A model generated the notes under the pieces. That model was not told where the DNA came from and did no database searches. It saw only the letters and a list, made by a program, of their open reading frames with translations. DNA of 47,529 nucleotides from an uncultured Lachnospiraceae bacterium. GTDB lineage: Bacteria; Bacillota; Clostridia; Lachnospirales; Lachnospiraceae. Positions 42,517 through 47,529 of the stretch are shown piece after piece (within the stretch, counting starts at the first letter, position 1; every line of letters starts with the position of its first letter). The position numbers and the translations under genes are program-made. The stretch covers positions 1 to 47,529 of the forward strand of contig CAJTPO010000034.1 of the NCBI GenBank assembly GCA_910578115.1, given 5' to 3'.

Positions 42517-42738
42517 TTACAGAGATTGTTTCCTTTTACCAAACTTGATTCGTTCCTCTATAAATGTATCTGCCATCAATAAAAAGCTAATATAAAACAG
42601 GGCGGTATTATAAATCATATACCTTGTTTGACAAAAAATAACTACGGAAACCAATGCTACATTCAAAAGAATCGCAACTAATGTTACAAATGCAAATAAA
42701 CATATCTTCTCATTTCTTTTCCTGATATGATGCAACAC
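42517..42738 (-). CDS. Small two-helix membrane protein or remnant
   Basis: A 73-residue frame from a GTG, with two hydrophobic segments (about 12-33 and 41-56; TRYMIYNTALFYISFLL between and after). A TGA sits just upstream in frame and no good ribosome site is visible. The pattern resembles the last helices of a multi-span glycosyltransferase or polymerase, so this may be the tail of a deleted gene rather than a real small protein. It converges with the GT2 gene, 17 bases away. Confidence 0.4.
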   Translation of the reverse strand: MLHHIRKRNEKICLFAFVTLVAILLNVALVSVVIFCQTRYMIYNTALFYISFLLMADTFIEERIKFGKRKQSL

Positions 42739-42785
42739 AAAACCATTTCATCTTATCCCTTTCCTTCGGGAGTCCATGCATCTCT

Positions 42786-43997
42786 TCAGGAAATAGCGTC
42801 GATCCACTGATCTATTATTTCTTTAATATTCAAATCTCTGCTTCTGCTGAAACATCTTTGTCTATAGTGTTCTCTTTTAGAATCATCACTCAACAACATT
42901 GAAATAGCTTCTGCCATCTTCTGTTCTGCTGGTTCAAGTGCTTCATTGCCTGTATACCTGCGTCCACTGCAGCCAGGCACTAATACGCCATATTCTTCTT
43001 CTGAGATATCACTTACACGCTCCCCAACAGCATTTAGACCAGGGGCTAATATTTCCCTTGGACCTGAATGCACATCCGCTGCAATACAGGGAACACCACA
43101 ACAAACTGCTTCTGCCAAAGCATTCGGATAACCTTCGTATAATGACGGTAACACAAAAAGATCTGCTCTGGCCAAATACCAATACGGATTATCACTGTAT
43201 CCGATAAGAATAACCCTTTTATTCAAATTGCATTCCTTTATCACCGCTTCTAAGTAGTGCTTCAAATCCCCATCACCAACAATAAACAATACGGCCTGCT
43301 CTTCCGCCTTTATCACATTTGCAAAAGCTCTGATCAAATGCCACTGTCCCTTGACATCAACCAATCTTCCTACTGTAATCACTACTTTCCAATTCATATC
43401 AGGAAATGCATTGAACTTGATGCCCTGCTTTGGCATTTCCTTCATTTGCTCTGCAATCCATTCACAATCATATCCATTTTTGATTGCTATAACTTTTTTC
43501 TTTGGCATTTTAAGAAAATGGATCAATTTCCATTCAATCTCCTTCGATACAACAATTACTTTATCTGCATATTGATACAAAACTTTCGCCAACGGACGGG
43601 AAATAAATCTGTAATAAGAAATGTCCGCCATTATATCTCCACGAATAGAAACAATAGTCTTACAATATTTATTTCCAGAAAGGATATTTGATATATTAGC
43701 ACTGTCCAGGAAACTTATACATGCTGTATATCCATTATTCTTCTTAAGCTTACGAAGATAAGAAATACGTTTCAAAATATTAAATATATGACTTATAAAA
43801 GTTTTTTGGTACGGTCTTGACAACGATAATATATTCCCTTTGTATGGATATGCAATTAAAGATTCATCATTCACTAAAATATCAATTTGCCAATCTGATG
43901 GAAAATGCATTGTTATATTAGCCAGTACTCCTTCAGCTCCACCACCACCTAACGACTCAATAACAAATAATACTCTTTTCAATTTGACCCAAACCAC
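42786..43997 (-). CDS. Family 4 glycosyltransferase
   Basis: A 403-residue GT-B retaining glycosyltransferase. The N-terminal glycine loop is ESLGGGGAEGVLANI, the donor side has VGRLVDVKGQWHLI, and the E-x7-E motif is in PSLYEGYPNALAEAVCCG. Its closest functional analogues are GalNAc/galactosyl transferases of capsule clusters, but sugar and acceptor cannot be told. The start is uncertain: GTG 43997 is used, and a TTG 15 bases further in (LKRVLFVIESLGG) would fit the family better. Confidence 0.87.
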   Translation of the reverse strand: MVWVKLKRVLFVIESLGGGGAEGVLANITMHFPSDWQIDILVNDESLIAYPYKGNILSLSRPYQKTFISHIFNILKRISYLRKLKKNNGYTACISFLDSANISNILSGNKYCKTIVSIRGDIMADISYYRFISRPLAKVLYQYADKVIVVSKEIEWKLIHFLKMPKKKVIAIKNGYDCEWIAEQMKEMPKQGIKFNAFPDMNWKVVITVGRLVDVKGQWHLIRAFANVIKAEEQAVLFIVGDGDLKHYLEAVIKECNLNKRVILIGYSDNPYWYLARADLFVLPSLYEGYPNALAEAVCCGVPCIAADVHSGPREILAPGLNAVGERVSDISEEEYGVLVPGCSGRRYTGNEALEPAEQKMAEAISMLLSDDSKREHYRQRCFSRSRDLNIKEIIDQWIDAIS

Positions 43998-44042
43998 CCT
44001 TTACAAACAATCTGTCTGAAACTGCGAACTTTATAGTAACCC

Positions 44043-44100
44043 CCATCATACCCAGCCTGCCGCATGGCCAACCATGCTGTGAAAGTCATAGACTTTTATA
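44043..44100 (-). repeat. 78-bp repeat, unit 8 (shortened)
   Basis: A diverged unit in the opposite orientation to units 1-7. The first hairpin is TAAAAGTC-TAT-GACTTTCA read on the minus strand, and the GGC-rich part is shortened. Confidence 0.8.
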
Positions 44101-44178
44101 ATAAACTTACATCATGCTCAGCCTGCCGTCGGGCGGGCCGCATGGCCATCCATGCTGTGAAAGTCAAAGACTTTCATA
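44101..44178 (-). repeat. 78-bp three-hairpin repeat, unit 9
   Basis: A full unit in minus orientation, tandem with unit 8. Its CTATGAAAG start contains the TGA stop codon of the upstream glycosyltransferase gene, so again the repeat begins at the end of a coding sequence. Confidence 0.9.
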
Positions 44179-45376
44179 GCAACTCCAACAATTTACTAAT
44201 TTCCTTTTGATTATTCTCCTGCCTTCTTTCAGCGGCAGCGCAACCATACTTTTTCATTTTTTGAGGATGTTCAGTAAACGCTAATATAGATTCAGCAAGT
44301 ATATTCGGATCAAGTTCGAATATCTCAGCATCAACACCTTCGTCCACCTGTTCACGTATACCCGCATGATCAGACACCAACATAGCACATCCTAAAATCT
44401 GTGCTTCCTCTATAGCAATACATTTTCCTTCAACATAAGCTGCATGCACATACAGATCACATTGAAAATAATAAGGAAATGGATTTTCTACGGTTCCCAA
44501 TAAAATAAAATCATTTTCCAATCCCAGTCTCCTGATCTGATCCTCCAGTCTCTTGCGCATTTCACCCTCTCCCAGCACATACCATCGGAAAGGTTTTCCA
44601 GAATCTTTCAAAATCTTCATGGCGCTGATTTCCACATCATGTGCCTTTTCCGGCACCAATCGTCCAACCGTTAAAATTCGTAATCCATCATAGCAATCCG
44701 TAAAACCACCAGGCTCCTTAGATTTTCTGATTATCTCTTCTTTATCCAGTAAATTATAGAAAATCGATGTACGTTTCCTGCATTCCGGATAAAAAGATAA
44801 AAATGCCTTCTTAACACTTTCAGATACTGCAAATATCTTATCAAATATCAAATAACAGTCTTCATCCAACTTTCTGGTATATCCTGCAAGTTCATAATTT
44901 GTATGTATAAAAACAGCTTTTTTTTTCGCTTTTACATAGGAAGCCACATAATAGGCAGAACCGCCTTCCAAATATGCTACTGCCAAATCATATTCCCTGT
45001 CCATTCTCGGTGCCCCGTCTGCCAGTATTTTCCAACACAACTTATCTTTATGAATCACGCTCTTTTTAATCATATCAAGCAGATTACTTAATACATATCC
45101 TATTCTTTTAAAAAATGTACCGCGGGTAAACATAGATTTGATCACAGTTTTCAAAAGCTGCATCTCTCCTGCTTTATCAAGTACTGATATTGGAAAATAC
45201 TTTTTATTTAACAGTTTAACCTCTGGCGGAATCTGTGTCACTAACTCTCCCTGTCCTGTGAGAACAAAAAGTGAAACTTCGTATTTACTAAAATCAAACT
45301 GTTTAAACAGTTCCAATATAGCTTTCGCACCACCTCCCACCCCCATAGTATTAATAACAAATAAAATTGATTTCAT
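44174..45376 (-). CDS. Family 4 glycosyltransferase
   Basis: A 400-residue GT-B enzyme starting MKSILFVINTMGVGGGAKAI, with TVGRLVPEKAHDVEISAM and an E-x7-E motif in AAYVEGKCIAIEEAQILG. ATG 45376 has GGAGG 7 bases upstream; the longer frame lacks a site. A run of nine A on the sense strand (44918-44926, coding KAKKKAVF) could slip and switch the gene off. Its stop codon is within a repeat unit. It follows the radical SAM gene and precedes the other GT4 gene. Confidence 0.88.
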   Translation of the reverse strand: MKSILFVINTMGVGGGAKAILELFKQFDFSKYEVSLFVLTGQGELVTQIPPEVKLLNKKYFPISVLDKAGEMQLLKTVIKSMFTRGTFFKRIGYVLSNLLDMIKKSVIHKDKLCWKILADGAPRMDREYDLAVAYLEGGSAYYVASYVKAKKKAVFIHTNYELAGYTRKLDEDCYLIFDKIFAVSESVKKAFLSFYPECRKRTSIFYNLLDKEEIIRKSKEPGGFTDCYDGLRILTVGRLVPEKAHDVEISAMKILKDSGKPFRWYVLGEGEMRKRLEDQIRRLGLENDFILLGTVENPFPYYFQCDLYVHAAYVEGKCIAIEEAQILGCAMLVSDHAGIREQVDEGVDAEIFELDPNILAESILAFTEHPQKMKKYGCAAAERRQENNQKEISKLLELL

Positions 45377-45442
45377 ATTTTTCCTCCATACACAAATTTC
45401 AATATATGGATCCATAATTCCTATTATACCGTTTATAAATTT

Positions 45443-46375
45443 CTACACTCTGTTTTCTCTTATAAATCGTAACCTGATACCTGAATCTACAACATCACAA
45501 TATTTGCAGAATTCACAATGGTTCCTGCCCTCCCTCATTCTATTTCTCAACATAGTAAACTTCTCATTTCGAAATATCTCGATCAAATCCTGTCGCCAAA
45601 CATTTCCATATTCTGTAACTTCCTTTGTATCATTGCAGCAGAGTCCTACCTTGCCATCCGGATAAATATTAATATCCGTATATGGCATCAAACACTGCCA
45701 TCTGTAAATTCTTTTCATTTTTTGCTTATTAGGTGCTGTTCCTGCCCGGTTTGTAAGATATTCTCCCATATACCTTAGTTGAATTGTAATATATGGTCTC
45801 TTTCCATTACTGCGACCTTCTACATATTCATATAACTCTTTAACCGACCTGTTCATTTCATATTTTTTACTATAATTATTAATAAACATATAATCTATAC
45901 ATTGCTCTATTTTTTGAAAACGCTTAGGTGTAAGCAAGGTTCCATTTGTAAAAATAAGTATTTTTGCATCTGGCAATTTTTGTCTGGCATATATCAACAT
46001 GTCTTCCATTCGTTCATCTAAAAATGGCTCATTGTTTATATATAATGATAAGATGCCATTATAATCCACTCTTTCTAAATCACCAATAATCTTCTCGAAT
46101 AACTCAAACGACATTTTTTTAAACTCTCTTGATTCATCTCTAATATTTGCCGGACAAAAAGCACATGTTCCATTACATCGGTTGATCGTCTCTATATTTA
46201 CAAAGACCGGTAAAATTTTTTTCGGTTCCAACATAACCTTTTCAATGAATGCTCTTGTAGCTTTTTTGCGAAAAACAGCCTGCGTATTTAAATATAACCA
46301 ACTACTGATTTTAGGAAATATCCTGCGTACTTCAAAACCAAAACGTCCCATAAAAGATGTTATTTCTATTCTCAA
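45443..46375 (-). CDS. Radical SAM protein with SPASM-type C-terminus
   Basis: A 310-residue protein. The SAM-cluster motif is Cys67-x3-Cys71-x2-Cys74 (RCNGTCAFCPA), followed by IFTNGTLLT. A C-terminal SPASM-like region has DGKVGLCCND and NHCEFCKYCD (Cys287, 290, 293) for an auxiliary iron-sulfur cluster. Radical SAM/SPASM enzymes mature peptides or modify small molecules and sugars; here it lies among glycosyltransferase genes with no precursor peptide in sight, so a sugar or lipid-carrier modification is more likely. That is an inference. Confidence 0.85.
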   Translation of the reverse strand: MRIEITSFMGRFGFEVRRIFPKISSWLYLNTQAVFRKKATRAFIEKVMLEPKKILPVFVNIETINRCNGTCAFCPANIRDESREFKKMSFELFEKIIGDLERVDYNGILSLYINNEPFLDERMEDMLIYARQKLPDAKILIFTNGTLLTPKRFQKIEQCIDYMFINNYSKKYEMNRSVKELYEYVEGRSNGKRPYITIQLRYMGEYLTNRAGTAPNKQKMKRIYRWQCLMPYTDINIYPDGKVGLCCNDTKEVTEYGNVWRQDLIEIFRNEKFTMLRNRMREGRNHCEFCKYCDVVDSGIRLRFIRENRV

Positions 46376-46408
46376 TTTCCTATTCTCCTATATCCGTATT
46401 TTATCCAC

Positions 46409-47446
46409 TTATAATGCTAAATCATATGGTTTTTCTATATCCTGGATAAAATAATAACAAACAAATTGCTCATCTTCATAATATGTTTTCAATGTCAACG
46501 GATTTTTCTCTGCAAAACTTTGACACCATTCATATGCCTTTGACTCCAAAATCGTACGCCCATATTTATAAAGAAACCACCTGGCATTTATATACTGAGA
46601 AAGATCTTCCCTTGCTGCCGATTTTGATATTTCAGTATATTTTATCTCTGAATTTCCACTTACTGCCAAACAAGCGGGTCCACTAAAATAAAAATTTTGG
46701 TAATACTCAATTGGTTTCTTTTCTACATATATAAAAACATATTCTGTTGGTATATACCAATTTCCCTTTTCACATTTTGTAAGAAAATCCGAAATTTCCT
46801 GATGCTTTCCATATAATTCCACTTGATAGGCATCATCCATTGGCGACACAACTGTAAAATTCTTCTCTTGAAATTCGTTAATAATAGATTCTGTGACAAA
46901 TGCCGCTGACTCATAACGAGTCAACGAAAAGTCTAAATATCCATGGAAACTTCCACGCATTTTCATTAACATATAAATTCCGCCAGTCAAAACAATGGAT
47001 ACTCTTTGCAAAATTTTATCCGAAAGAACTTGTGTACAAAAGGAAAATAATATATCAGCCGGCATCATCAAAACCGCAAGCGTTGCCATATGGCCTGATG
47101 GAAAAAAACGGTGATTTGGAATAAGTACCAGTAGGCCTAAATCTGGTGAATTATACGCTATAAAGATCAATACAGACAACAAAGATACTAAAATAAGAGG
47201 AATGTATCGATTACTCATTTTTTCACGGTCCTCACCATGCCATCGTTTATTTATGATACAAAAACATAAAACCAGCAACATTGCTCCTAAAATATATCTC
47301 GTTCTGCTATTTCCATATATAAATCTATATCCACTTTTATAGACTCTCTTTATAAGATATTCTATTCTTATAATTCCTTTTGTTAATTTCTGTCCACTTT
47401 CCGGAAGCTTATCAATTACTTCTATATCACTGTCTGTTAATCCCAA
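46409..47446 (-). CDS. Membrane protein with C-terminal soluble domain, possibly N-terminally truncated
   Basis: A 345-residue frame from a TTG; it stays open upstream to a TAA near 47487. Four hydrophobic segments lie at about 50-66, 81-98, 119-136 and 148-162, followed by about 180 soluble residues that look extracellular (YEWCQSFAEKNPLTLKTYY). The layout matches the back half of the larger envelope membrane proteins found in polysaccharide clusters, but I do not recognise a family. The missing front helices and non-ATG start suggest a truncated gene. It is the first gene of the minus-strand envelope group visible here. Confidence 0.55.
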   Translation of the reverse strand: MGLTDSDIEVIDKLPESGQKLTKGIIRIEYLIKRVYKSGYRFIYGNSRTRYILGAMLLVLCFCIINKRWHGEDREKMSNRYIPLILVSLLSVLIFIAYNSPDLGLLVLIPNHRFFPSGHMATLAVLMMPADILFSFCTQVLSDKILQRVSIVLTGGIYMLMKMRGSFHGYLDFSLTRYESAAFVTESIINEFQEKNFTVVSPMDDAYQVELYGKHQEISDFLTKCEKGNWYIPTEYVFIYVEKKPIEYYQNFYFSGPACLAVSGNSEIKYTEISKSAAREDLSQYINARWFLYKYGRTILESKAYEWCQSFAEKNPLTLKTYYEDEQFVCYYFIQDIEKPYDLAL

Positions 47447-47529
47447 AGGTGTCTTCCCATTTTCTAAGTTATTTACTATAAATGAGCAAATTTAAAAAAC
47501 TGCACAATGCACCTATGCAACTAAAGCCA

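Overview
This window looks like a chromosome segment from an anaerobic gut Firmicute of the class Clostridia, most likely Lachnospiraceae. The reasons are strong GGAGG ribosome-binding sites, the gene order flavoprotein-cmk-ispH-rpsA, a CUT1 sugar ABC transporter with a DUF624 partner, a sodium-pump decarboxylase/transcarboxylase operon, and a very large secreted Ig/FN3-type protein. Family names come from my reading of the translations; no database search was run.

Layout. (1) 1-2,400 is a decayed, AT-rich integrative element. It holds a Phd/RelE-type toxin-antitoxin pair, a frameshifted PD-(D/E)XK nuclease-like gene and the C-terminal scrap of a tyrosine integrase. It is bounded by an imperfect 39-bp direct repeat whose right copy is the 5' end of an intact low-molecular-weight tyrosine phosphatase gene. 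A deleted Rpn-type transposase follows. (2) 3,800-13,600 is a sialic acid (N-acetylneuraminate) uptake and breakdown region: lipoprotein binding protein and two permeases, DUF624 protein, RpiR regulator, divergent SGNH esterase, nanA, nanE, a ROK kinase (nanK) and nanQ/yhcH. Two sigma-A-like promoters and two related leader sequences are visible. (3) 13,600-15,700 is a small module of two membrane proteins and a TetR regulator, with matching palindromic operators at both promoters. (4) 15,770-22,480 is housekeeping and regulation: cheR, rpsA overlapping ispH, cmk, an HI0933-type flavoprotein, an RpiR and a TetR regulator.

(5) 22,839-31,005 encodes a giant secreted protein of about 2,700 residues. 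Its signal peptide and body lie in different frames, separated exactly at a run of nine G (sense strand), which suggests on/off phase variation or a sequencing slip. (6) 31,276-36,843 is an operon with a 12S-type carboxyltransferase, OadG-like subunit, biotin carrier, OadB sodium pump and a 5S-type carboxyltransferase. This set could act as a sodium-linked decarboxylase or a transcarboxylase. (7) 37,084-47,529 is cell-envelope work: a D-Ala-D-Ala carboxypeptidase, a GH114-type membrane-anchored hydrolase coupled to a GT2, another GT2 on the other strand, two GT4 enzymes, a radical SAM/SPASM protein and membrane-protein pieces.

The most unusual non-coding feature is a 78-bp interspersed unit, nine copies at six places (5.7, 18.7, 22.5, 31.2, 32.9 and 44.1 kb), always next to a gene end. 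It folds into three successive hairpins, with fairly constant stems and variable loops in the first and third, and is also an open 26-codon frame. In one place two units sit in the 5' leader of a tetR gene and are in frame with it.
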